A DNA stretch of 47,816 bases from Leyella lascolaii (GTDB lineage Bacteria > Bacteroidota > Bacteroidia > Bacteroidales > Bacteroidaceae), in NCBI RefSeq assembly GCF_900079775.1, contig NZ_LT556038.1, positions 324,679-372,494 of the forward strand, read 5' to 3'. The notes below the pieces were generated by a model. It was not told where the DNA came from and did no database searches. It saw nothing but the letters and a program-made list of their open reading frames with translations. Made by a program: the position numbers and the translations under genes. Positions 1 through 7,109 of this stretch are shown one piece after another (within the stretch, counting starts at the first letter, position 1; every line of letters begins with the position of its first letter).

Positions 1-97
1 CAAATTGCCGGGCGCAGCCTGTTTTATTTAAAAACAGTGCCAGCGAGCGCAATGAGAGCTTGCTATCAAATTGCCGGGCGCAGCCTGCTTTATATAA
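1..97. repeat. Two-hairpin dispersed repeat, subtype B (cut by window edge)
   Basis: The segment contains one repeat and the tail of a second. Hairpin 1 is CTGTTTT / AAAACAG (about 19-37) around a 5-nt loop. Hairpin 2 pairs GCAAT (50-54) with ATTGC (70-74). The frame around it, GCGAG before and CGGGCGCAGCCTG after, is shared with the copy at 3743-3810 and resembles the GAG / GAGTGCAG frame of the arrays at 9988 and 29163. Unlike those arrays this subtype carries no TAnnTTTG box. It lies upstream of the sigma-54 activator gene. Confidence 0.75.
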
Positions 98-146
98 AAA
101 TCAATTAAAAACAAGTAAGTATTGCACTTATTTCGAAGAAATTGCC

Positions 147-154
147 TAACTTTG
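147..154 (+). promoter_or_regulatory. Putative -7 box TAACTTTG before the sigma-54 activator
   Basis: TAACTTTG matches the Bacteroidetes -7 consensus TAnnTTTG. A TTG at 122-124 is 22 nt upstream, slightly longer than the usual spacing. The box ends only 7 nt before the ATG at 162, so a transcript from it would be leaderless or nearly so. The gene may also be read from an operon starting upstream of the window. Confidence 0.4.
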
Positions 155-161
155 TCATCCA

Positions 162-1394
162 ATGAACACGTCTGAACTCCAGAAGATAAAGCAACGCTAT
201 AACATCGTGGGCAACTGCGACGCGCTGAACCACGCCCTTGATGTCGCCCTGCAGGTGGCACCGACCGACCTGTCGGTGCTCATTATCGGAGAAAGCGGTG
301 TAGGAAAGGAAATCATTCCGCGGCTGATACACGACAACTCACCGCGCAAAAGGGAGAAATATTTCGCAATAAACTGCGGCTCAATACCTGAAGGGACAAT
401 TGACAGCGAACTCTTCGGACACGAGAAAGGCTCGTTCACGGGTGCCATAGGCGAAAGCGAGGGTTACTTCGGAACAGCAGACAAGGGAACGATATTCCTT
501 GACGAGGTGGGCGAACTGCCCATGGCGACACAGGCAAGACTGCTGAGAGTGCTGGAGACGGGCGAATACATACGTGTGGGCGGTCAGAAGATAATGAAGA
601 CAAACGTGAGAATCGTAGCCGCTACCAACGTGAACATGCGCAAGGCAATAAGCGAGGGACGGTTCCGCGAAGACCTGTACTACAGGCTGAACACTATTCC
701 GGTGCAGATTCCACCGTTGCGGGACAGGGGCGAGGACATACTCCTGCTGTTCAGGCTGTTCACAATGCAGATGGCAGAGAAGTACAGAATACCGAAGATA
801 ACTCTCACGGACGAGGCAAAAGCCCTTATGCTGAAATACAAATGGCCGGGCAATGTGAGGCAGCTGAAGAACATAACCGAGCAGATGTCAATACTCTGCA
901 AGACGCGCGAGGTGGACGCCGTGACACTGCAGCAGTTCATACCGCAAGACCCGGAAAGCACACAGCTTGCAAAAATAAACGGACAAGGCTCGCACTCATA
1001 CGAAAGCGAAAGAGACATACTCTACAAGATACTGTATGAGCTGAGAGGCAACATCAGCGACCTGAGAAGGGAGATGAACAGCCTGCGCAAACAGATAGAC
1101 GACAACAGGAAGATAGACAGCATGACAACATACGGCAGCAATCTGCCGGCACTTGCGGGAAACGCGCGCTACGACGCGACCGACACGCAGACACAGAGAC
1201 AGACGCCGATAGAAGAAGTGGAGGCGGAAGAGATAAACGACAACGAAAGCCTCAACCTTAGCGACATAGGAAGGCTGACGGTGGAGAAGGCTCTCGAGCG
1301 AAACGGCGGAAACAGAAAGAAAGCCGCACAGGAGCTGGGCATATCAGACAGAACGCTCTACCGAAGAATAAAACAATATGGGCTTGAAAAGTAA
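162..1394 (+). CDS. Sigma-54-type AAA+ transcriptional activator with Fis HTH
   Basis: This 410-aa protein is a cytoplasmic activator of the NtrC/PspF class. It has no receiver or other sensory domain; the AAA+ module begins within the first 30 residues. Walker A is GESGVGKE (about residues 43-50). The sigma-54 contact loop reads GSFTGA, a variant of the canonical GAFTGA. Walker B is GTIFLDEVGELP, followed by RLLRVLE and the sensor region VRIVAATN and FREDLYYRLN. A charged linker with coiled-coil potential (about 285-380) leads to a C-terminal Fis-type helix-turn-helix containing KKAAQELGISDRTLYRRI. The next gene overlaps its last codons by 17 nt, so it is translated with the LptE-like gene. 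In Bacteroidetes this regulator commonly sits before lptE and secG (from memory). The target genes cannot be told from this window. Confidence 0.92.
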   Translation: MNTSELQKIKQRYNIVGNCDALNHALDVALQVAPTDLSVLIIGESGVGKEIIPRLIHDNSPRKREKYFAINCGSIPEGTIDSELFGHEKGSFTGAIGESEGYFGTADKGTIFLDEVGELPMATQARLLRVLETGEYIRVGGQKIMKTNVRIVAATNVNMRKAISEGRFREDLYYRLNTIPVQIPPLRDRGEDILLLFRLFTMQMAEKYRIPKITLTDEAKALMLKYKWPGNVRQLKNITEQMSILCKTREVDAVTLQQFIPQDPESTQLAKINGQGSHSYESERDILYKILYELRGNISDLRREMNSLRKQIDDNRKIDSMTTYGSNLPALAGNARYDATDTQTQRQTPIEEVEAEEINDNESLNLSDIGRLTVEKALERNGGNRKKAAQELGISDRTLYRRIKQYGLEK

Positions 1395-1962
1395 AAAAGA
1401 CAACGGCATAACCGGAAAAAGCCTGCGCAGACGGGCAAGACACGCTTCAAGACAGAGACACACTGTACTTGCGTTCATCCTGTGTATTGTCGCGCTGTGC
1501 GTCTCATGCTCTGTATCATACAAATTCAACGGCGCAAGCATAGACTACTCCAAGACAAAGACAATACAGATATCCGACTTCCCCATCCGCTCAAGCTATG
1601 TATGGGGACCTATGGGACCGATGTTCAACAACAAGCTTAAAGACGAGTTTGCCAACAACACCCGCCTGATACAGGTGAGACGCAACGGCGACATGAAGAT
1701 TGAAGGCGAGATAACGCAATACTCGCAGCGCAACAAGTCGGTATCAAGCGACGGACACTCGGCGCAGACAGAGCTGTCGATAACGGTGAACGTGAGATTC
1801 ACCAACAACGCGAACCACGACGAGGACTTCGAAAGACAGTTCACCTCAACAGCTTCATACGAGACCACACAGAGCCTGACAGCCGTACAGGAGGAACTCG
1901 TGACACAAATGATAGAGGACATCGTGGACCAGATATTCAACGCAACAGTGGCAAACTGGTAA
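1378..1962 (+). CDS. lptE: LptE-like LPS-assembly lipoprotein
   Basis: A 194-aa secreted lipoprotein. A basic N-terminus (KSKKDNG, RRRARHASRQR) is followed by a hydrophobic stretch (about 29-42) and the lipobox-like VSCSVSYKFNG, with the lipidated Cys near residue 44. SYKFNGASIDYSKTKTIQISDFPI and the later ELSITVNVRF and EELVTQMIEDIVDQIFN segments fit the Bacteroidetes LptE-like family. Such proteins act with LptD to insert LPS into the outer membrane. The function is assigned from family resemblance and position after the sigma-54 activator, which it overlaps by 17 nt. The N-terminal extension before the signal is long, so translation could start at an internal codon, but the overlap supports 1378. 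Confidence 0.8.
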   Translation: MGLKSKKDNGITGKSLRRRARHASRQRHTVLAFILCIVALCVSCSVSYKFNGASIDYSKTKTIQISDFPIRSSYVWGPMGPMFNNKLKDEFANNTRLIQVRRNGDMKIEGEITQYSQRNKSVSSDGHSAQTELSITVNVRFTNNANHDEDFERQFTSTASYETTQSLTAVQEELVTQMIEDIVDQIFNATVANW

Positions 1963-2025
1963 GCCACGGGAACAGAAAACAGCACACCGGAACAATTGTA
2001 ACAACATATAATATAAATAAGGTAT

Positions 2026-2790
2026 ATGGATCTGACGCGTCTTATAGGACATCCGGAACAAATGAACAAGGAAACTCTTTACGAGCTACGGAGTCTCACC
2101 GCACTGTATCCATACTACCAGACAGCACGGTTGCTGATGCTGCAGAACATGTATCTGCTGCATGACTCTTCCTTCGACGAGGAACTGAGGCGCGCGGCTA
2201 TATACATAACCGACAGAAAGAAGATATTCGACCTTGTGGAGGCTGCACACTACAGACTGAAAAGCCAGCATAAGAAAGAGCCTGTAGAGCGAGAAGAAAA
2301 GAAAGAGGACAAGGGCGAGAACCGCACTATTTCGCTCATCAACTCATTCCTCGACTCAATACCGGACGATAAGGAAGAGAAGAAACAAAAGAGAAAGCCC
2401 ACACCCGCCGACGCGGCTATAGACTATGTGTCGTATCTTCTCGAAACGGAAGGAGAGGAAGATAAGAACAAGGAAGAGGACAAGCCGCAGCTGCGCGGAC
2501 AAAATCTTATCGACGACTTCATAAACAACGAAGGCGGCAAAATACAGCTCAAGGACGAACCGGAATATCTCCCCCACCTCGACAGTCTGGACGATGACAA
2601 AAAAGAAATGGACGAGGGCTACTTCACGGAGACACTGGCTAAAATATACATCAAACAGGGACGATATTCCAAGGCTCTTGAAATAATTCAACGATTAAAT
2701 TTGAATTATCCAAAAAAAAATGCTTACTTTGCAGACCAAATACGATTTTTGAAGAAACTGATAATAAATAACAAAAACAATAATAAATAA
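2026..2790 (+). CDS. TPR-like protein preceding SecG
   Basis: A 254-aa protein without a signal peptide, probably cytoplasmic. The N-terminal part is helical (LIGHPEQMNKETLYELRSL, ALYPYYQTARLLML). The middle is a highly charged Lys/Glu-rich linker (about residues 85-175). The C-terminus carries one clear TPR-like unit, ETLAKIYIKQGRYSKALEII followed by LNLNYPKK. Its stop is 1 nt before the secG start, so the two are transcribed together. A TPR protein between LptE and SecG is common in Bacteroidetes (from memory); its biochemical role is unknown. It could be an assembly factor for the Sec or Lpt machinery, but that is only inference. Confidence 0.8.
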   Translation: MDLTRLIGHPEQMNKETLYELRSLTALYPYYQTARLLMLQNMYLLHDSSFDEELRRAAIYITDRKKIFDLVEAAHYRLKSQHKKEPVEREEKKEDKGENRTISLINSFLDSIPDDKEEKKQKRKPTPADAAIDYVSYLLETEGEEDKNKEEDKPQLRGQNLIDDFINNEGGKIQLKDEPEYLPHLDSLDDDKKEMDEGYFTETLAKIYIKQGRYSKALEIIQRLNLNYPKKNAYFADQIRFLKKLIINNKNNNK

Positions 2791-2791
2791 A

Positions 2792-3175
2792 ATGGTTTAC
2801 ACATTATTCGTAATCTTAATCGTCATAGCATCGCTGCTGATGATCGGCATCGTGCTTATTCAGGAATCCAAAGGCGGCGGTCTGGCATCCAATTTTTCAT
2901 CGTCAAACGCAATAATGGGTGTACGCAAGACAACCGATGTCGTAGAAAAGGCTACATGGACTCTTGCCGCAGCAATGGTAGTATTCAGTGTTGTATGCTC
3001 TCACACAGCTCCTGTTTCAAAGAGCGAACAGAGCGTTCTTGAGCGGACTGCTACAGAGACACAGACAACAAACCCGACAAACACCCAGGGATTCGGAGCA
3101 AGCCAGCAGCAGACTCCAGCCGTTAACGGTGCACAGAAAGAAGCTCCCAAAGCACCGGCAACACCAGCAAAATAA
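2792..3175 (+). CDS. secG: Preprotein translocase subunit SecG
   Basis: A 127-aa inner-membrane protein, the auxiliary subunit of the SecYEG translocon. There are two transmembrane segments: residues 2-23 (FVILIVIASLLMIGIVLIQ) and about 53-70 (ATWTLAAAMVVFSVVCS). The hallmark QESKGGGLASNF lies between them, and the start of the second helix is preceded by RKTTDVVEKAT. The C-terminal tail (about 75-127) is Thr/Gln/Ala/Pro-rich and low in complexity, as in many Bacteroidetes SecG proteins. It begins 1 nt after the TPR-like gene stop, and a strong hairpin follows the stop. Confidence 0.93.
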   Translation: MVYTLFVILIVIASLLMIGIVLIQESKGGGLASNFSSSNAIMGVRKTTDVVEKATWTLAAAMVVFSVVCSHTAPVSKSEQSVLERTATETQTTNPTNTQGFGASQQQTPAVNGAQKEAPKAPATPAK

Positions 3176-3192
3176 CATTAAGAGATAAAAAA

Positions 3193-3231
3193 ATACAGCA
3201 TTTATTTGTTCATATAAAATAAATGCTGTAT
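3193..3231 (+). terminator. Hairpin after secG, overlapping the tRNA-His promoter
   Basis: A perfect 15-bp inverted repeat (3193-3207 with 3217-3231, 9-nt loop) reads ATACAGCATTTATTT and its complement. It lies 18 nt after the secG stop and probably ends the operon, though no clean T-tract follows. Its arms contain the -33 and -7 boxes of the tRNA promoter. Confidence 0.6.
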
Positions 3232-3236
3232 CTTTG
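3205..3236 (+). promoter_or_regulatory. Promoter of tRNA-His
   Basis: TTTG (3205-3208), a 20-nt spacer and TATCTTTG (3229-3236) match the Bacteroidetes consensus exactly. The -7 box is 38 nt before the tRNA. The promoter lies inside the secG hairpin. Confidence 0.75.
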
Positions 3237-3274
3237 CACTCGCTTTTAAAGGCAAAAGGTCAAATGATAAAAAT

Positions 3275-3349
3275 GGTGGCCGTAGTTCAGTTGGTTAGAG
3301 CGTCAGATTGTGGTTCTGAATGTCGTGGGTTCGAATCCCACCGGCCACC
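3275..3349 (+). tRNA. tRNA-His (anticodon GTG)
   Basis: The cloverleaf is complete. The 7-bp acceptor stem GTGGCCG/CGGCCAC is preceded by an extra G (3275) that faces the discriminator C (3349), the -1 G that marks tRNA-His. The anticodon loop is TTGTGGT with GTG in the centre. The T arm is GTGGG-TTCGAAT-CCCAC (3325-3341). CCA is not encoded. A terminator hairpin follows at 3356. Confidence 0.96.
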
Positions 3350-3355
3350 CAACAA

Positions 3356-3390
3356 GGAGGTTTTGTTTTAGACAAAATCTCCATTTTTTA
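3356..3390 (+). terminator. Rho-independent terminator after tRNA-His
   Basis: An 11-bp stem (3356-3366 with 3372-3382, one G-T pair, 5-nt loop) is followed by a run of six T (3384-3389). Confidence 0.85.
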
Positions 3391-3534
3391 TGCAATCAAT
3401 CCACACGGTGAGAGAAAGCTGGCAAGCCGAATGAATGTAATAAAATACGTATTTATTCACACAAATTACACCCAACTTTTAGTCACGTTAACGTTTTTTA
3501 TCTAAAAAGATTACACTTATATACATCCTTTTAA
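3391..3534. other. Intergenic, AT-rich, no recognised element
   Basis: No coding signal is visible between the tRNA-His terminator and the -7 box at 3536. The stretch is AT-rich and could hold an operator for the SusC/D transcript, but no defined site is recognised. Confidence 0.4.
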
Positions 3535-3535
3535 C

Positions 3536-3543
3536 TAAATTTG
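3536..3543 (+). promoter_or_regulatory. Putative -7 box TAAATTTG for the SusC/D transcript
   Basis: TAAATTTG matches TAnnTTTG. No good -33 box is seen. Transcription from here would give a leader of about 360 nt before SusC, containing a 12-codon reading frame, a hairpin and the repeat at 3743. Confidence 0.5.
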
Positions 3544-3571
3544 CGAATAGATAAATAAACAATCTCAGACA

Positions 3572-3610
3572 ATGAAAAAACTGTTTAAATTTGACACACA
3601 CGGCAGCTAA
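3572..3610 (+). CDS. Possible 12-aa leader peptide upstream of SusC
   Basis: The short frame encodes MKKLFKFDTHGS and starts 29 nt after the -7 box. Its stop codon TAA lies in the loop of an 8-bp hairpin (ACGGCAGC 3600-3607, GCTGCCGT 3616-3623), so a translating ribosome would cover the left arm. That layout resembles a leader-peptide attenuator, but no codon bias for one amino acid is evident. Whether it is translated is unknown. Confidence 0.3.
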   Translation: MKKLFKFDTHGS

Positions 3611-3742
3611 GTGACGCTGCCGTCCTGAAAGACGACAGCACGGGCACGCCATGTACTCTTTAAAACGAAGTTTTTCAAAAAACTTAAACGCTACTACAAT
3701 AACATAACCATCACCTATTTAAATATATGAAAAGACAATTTT

Positions 3743-3810
3743 CGTTTAAAAAACAGTGCCAGCGAGCGCAATGAAACCTTGTTTTCAAATTGCCGGGCGC
3801 AGCCTGTTTC
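3743..3810. repeat. Two-hairpin dispersed repeat, subtype B
   Basis: Same frame as the copy at 1-97 (GTGCCAGCGAG before, CCGGGCGCAGCCTG after). Hairpin 2 pairs GCAAT (3767-3771) with ATTGC, and its inner stem is GAAAC / GTTTT in place of AGAGC / GCTCT, a compensating change. It lies about 100 nt upstream of SusC. Confidence 0.75.
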
Positions 3811-3910
3811 ATACGCAAAAACGTAAATCAAGACTTATAACAGACCAAAACAACAAACAAACAAACAATATTTTAATTAAAACTCAATTATTAACTAACT
3901 TTCTAAGACT

Positions 3911-6900
3911 ATGCAGAAATCTGGTAGAGTAAGCATTGTTACCCTCATTGGCTTAATGCTATGCCTTCTTATAGGGGGGGGTGGGCAAGTCAAAGCCCAA
4001 AATGCAAAGGAAATCTCCGGAACGGTTACTGATTCCAGAGGAGAGGTTGTAATTAGCGGAACCGTAAAGGTGAAAGACTCAATGACAGCGACAATGACCG
4101 ATATCAACGGTAAATACAAGATATCGGCACCTGCAAACGGCGTATTGGTATTCTCCTATCTTGGATACACGACACAGGAAATACCGGTATCATCCATTTC
4201 AGGCAACACACTTGACGTTGTGCTGCAAGAAGAGAGCAATGTCCTTGACGAGCTCGTGGTGGTAGGTTACGGAACCATGCGCAAGTCAGACCTGACAGGC
4301 TCGGTGTCCACCACGAAAGGTAAGGACATCATCAAGCAGCAGTCGTTCAACGCTCTTGAAGGTCTGAAAGGTAAGGCGGCAGGTGTGAACATCTTCACCA
4401 ACACCGGACAGCCCGGAGGTGAGGTGAGAGTGATCATCCGTGGTATATCCACCATCAACGCATCAGCAAGCCCGCTATACATCGTCGACGGTGTGGCTAT
4501 GTCTGACTTCAACCTTCTCAACCCGAACGACATCGAGTCGATAGAAGTGCTGAAAGACGCTTCAGCAGCAGCCATTTACGGAGCGCGCGGTGCCAACGGC
4601 GTTGTCATGGTAACGACAAAACGCGGTAATGCAGGCGAGGGAGTGCACGTCTCTTATGACGGTTCGCTGTCAATAAGCACGATGGCAAGAAAGATGGACG
4701 TAATGGACTCATACGAATGGATGGCAGCATTCAAGCAGGGACTCGAGAACGCCAACGCATGGCAGGGTAAGAACTTCGACACCGACCTGTCGCACATCTT
4801 CACCGACCCGCGTTTCTTCAATTCTGACGGCACACCTATCTACAATACCGACTGGCAGGACGAGGCTTCACGCACAGCCATCTCCCACAACCACCAGATC
4901 AGTATACAGCGCGGCGGCAAGGACTATTCTGTAGGCGCATTCCTCAACTACACCGACCAGCAGGGTATAATGAAGAACTCCTACTACAAACGTGTGAACG
5001 CAAAGCTGTCATATGACGACAAACCTACAAAATGGCTGTCTACAGCTGTTAACCTCCTCGTGAACCACACATGGGGTAACAGAACCTCAGACAACCCGTA
5101 CGGACAAGGCGCGCTGCGTACCATGATTGAGCAGCTGCCATGGCTTCCTGTCAAGATGGACGGTGTATACACACAGAACAACATGGTGAACACCACTGCC
5201 ATACTCAACGACAAGAACAACCCCAACAGCGGTTACCAGAGCTTCTCACCCGAGGGCGTGGGCAACCCGGTGGAGCTTCTCGAGAGAATACAGAACATGT
5301 CATACAACACGCAGATATTCGGAAATGCGGCTCTGACATTCCACATCATTGACGGACTCGACCTGAAGACACAGTTCGGTGTAGACTACCACAACAACCG
5401 CGTTGCAGGATACACTCCGTTCAAACCGCGTCCAATGATCAACCAGAACAGCGAGGGAACGGCTAACGCAAGCAACTCCAACACACTGTACTGGCAGGAA
5501 GAGACTTACCTCACCTACATCAAGAACTTCAACAAACATCATCTGAACGCAATGGCTGGTATGTCATGGCAGGCACGCGAGTACACTTACTTCAGCGCAT
5601 CAGACAGCCATTACATCGACGACTTCTTCGGATACTACAACCTCGGTTCCGGAACAAACCGTCCGTCTGTAGGCAACGACTACGACAAATGGGCGATGAA
5701 CTCATACTTCCTGCGCGTGGCATACAACTACGACGACACATATCTCGCCACAGTAACGGCACGTTACGACGGTTCTTCCAAGTTCGGAGAGAACAACAAG
5801 TACGCCTTCTTCCCGTCTGTGGGTCTCGGATGGCTTGCCTCAAACGAACCGTTCCTCAGAGACAACAAGACGATAAGCAAACTGAAACTGCACACGTCGT
5901 TCGGTATGACAGGTAACTCAGAAATCGGTACATACCGTTCGCTTGCCACAGTAAGCCAGAGCACGATAATACTCGGCAACGGACTGCACACCGTGTCTTA
6001 CCTCGACAACATGCCGAACCCAGACCTTAAATGGGAGAAGACGGCTCAGTGGGACTTCGGTTTCGAACTCGGACTGTTCAACAACCGCCTCAACTTCGAC
6101 ATCTCGTACTATTATAAGTATACATCAGACCTTCTTCTGGACCGTCCGGTGCCCGAGTCTACAGGTTATTCATCAATCATGGACAACATCGGTGCAGTGT
6201 CAAACCAGGGTCTCGATTTCCTTATAACAGCCTATCCGATACAGACAAACGACTTCCAGTGGACATCAACACTCAACATGTCGTTCAACAAGAACAAAGT
6301 GGAGAAACTTGACGAGGCTGCGTCTGTAGACCCGATATCCGGCAAACGCCAGATTCTTGTAGACGGATTCGTAGGCTACGACATGGTGATACGTGAGGGA
6401 GAGCCGCTTTCATCGTTCTACGGATACAAGCGCGCAGGCATATACGACGGTCACCCGGAGAACTGGGATGCGAACACAATGAACATTCCTTCGGTAATCG
6501 GAGAGAAAGTTACGTACAAAGACCGTCAGATTATCGGTAACGGTCTGCCTGACTGGACCGGATCGTTCATCAACACATTCAACTACAAAGGCTTCGACCT
6601 CACACTCGACTTCCAGTTCTCTTGGGGAGCTGACATCATGCAGGAGTACTACCACTCTACAGTGGCACGTTTCCTTACAAACGGTCTCGACCGTCTCTAT
6701 CAGGAGGCTTGGCATCCGGATCTCAACCCCAACGGTGTGGAGCAGGCTATCCGTCTGAACAACTTCGGACAGGGAGCGAACAACAATGCTGACGACGACT
6801 GGGTGTGCGACGGTTCATATCTCCGCTGCAACCTTATACAGCTGGGCTACACATTCGACAAGAAGCTCATAAAGAAAGCCGGTCTTTCCGCCCTGCGCGT

Positions 6901-7066
6901 ATACGCAAACCTCAGCAACCTGTTCATCATCACCGCAAGCGACTATCTGGGCTACGATCCTGACAACTCCACACGCCTCGGCGACAACAACTGGGGAGCA
7001 AACCGTCAGTTCTTCTCATATCCGCGTCCACGTACATTCACTCTCGGTGTGAACCTTACGTTCTGA
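3911..7066 (+). CDS. SusC-family TonB-dependent outer-membrane transporter
   Basis: A 1051-aa outer-membrane receptor that imports a ligand captured with its SusD partner. The signal peptide (residues 1-31) ends at VKAQN. A CarboxypepD_reg-like beta domain (about 35-110, EISGTVTDSRGE, FSYLGYTTQE) is followed by the TonB-box region LDELVVVGYG and the plug (KSDLTGSV, GVNIFTNTGQPGG, PLYIVDGV, IESIEVLKDASAAAIYG, VVMVTTKRG). The remainder is the beta barrel, ending in FTLGVNLTF with a terminal Phe. Length and order are normal for SusC; there is no STN domain. SusD follows 43 nt later. No glycoside hydrolase, regulator or surface lipoprotein of a polysaccharide-utilisation locus is adjacent, so the substrate cannot be inferred. 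The signal peptide is encoded in part by a run of eight G (3974-3981). Confidence 0.95.
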   Translation: MQKSGRVSIVTLIGLMLCLLIGGGGQVKAQNAKEISGTVTDSRGEVVISGTVKVKDSMTATMTDINGKYKISAPANGVLVFSYLGYTTQEIPVSSISGNTLDVVLQEESNVLDELVVVGYGTMRKSDLTGSVSTTKGKDIIKQQSFNALEGLKGKAAGVNIFTNTGQPGGEVRVIIRGISTINASASPLYIVDGVAMSDFNLLNPNDIESIEVLKDASAAAIYGARGANGVVMVTTKRGNAGEGVHVSYDGSLSISTMARKMDVMDSYEWMAAFKQGLENANAWQGKNFDTDLSHIFTDPRFFNSDGTPIYNTDWQDEASRTAISHNHQISIQRGGKDYSVGAFLNYTDQQGIMKNSYYKRVNAKLSYDDKPTKWLSTAVNLLVNHTWGNRTSDNPYGQGALRTMIEQLPWLPVKMDGVYTQNNMVNTTAILNDKNNPNSGYQSFSPEGVGNPVELLERIQNMSYNTQIFGNAALTFHIIDGLDLKTQFGVDYHNNRVAGYTPFKPRPMINQNSEGTANASNSNTLYWQEETYLTYIKNFNKHHLNAMAGMSWQAREYTYFSASDSHYIDDFFGYYNLGSGTNRPSVGNDYDKWAMNSYFLRVAYNYDDTYLATVTARYDGSSKFGENNKYAFFPSVGLGWLASNEPFLRDNKTISKLKLHTSFGMTGNSEIGTYRSLATVSQSTIILGNGLHTVSYLDNMPNPDLKWEKTAQWDFGFELGLFNNRLNFDISYYYKYTSDLLLDRPVPESTGYSSIMDNIGAVSNQGLDFLITAYPIQTNDFQWTSTLNMSFNKNKVEKLDEAASVDPISGKRQILVDGFVGYDMVIREGEPLSSFYGYKRAGIYDGHPENWDANTMNIPSVIGEKVTYKDRQIIGNGLPDWTGSFINTFNYKGFDLTLDFQFSWGADIMQEYYHSTVARFLTNGLDRLYQEAWHPDLNPNGVEQAIRLNNFGQGANNNADDDWVCDGSYLRCNLIQLGYTFDKKLIKKAGLSALRVYANLSNLFIITASDYLGYDPDNSTRLGDNNWGANRQFFSYPRPRTFTLGVNLTF

Positions 7067-7109
7067 TAAACAAAAATAAAAAGTGAAACAATAAACGAAA
7101 ACAAAAGAT

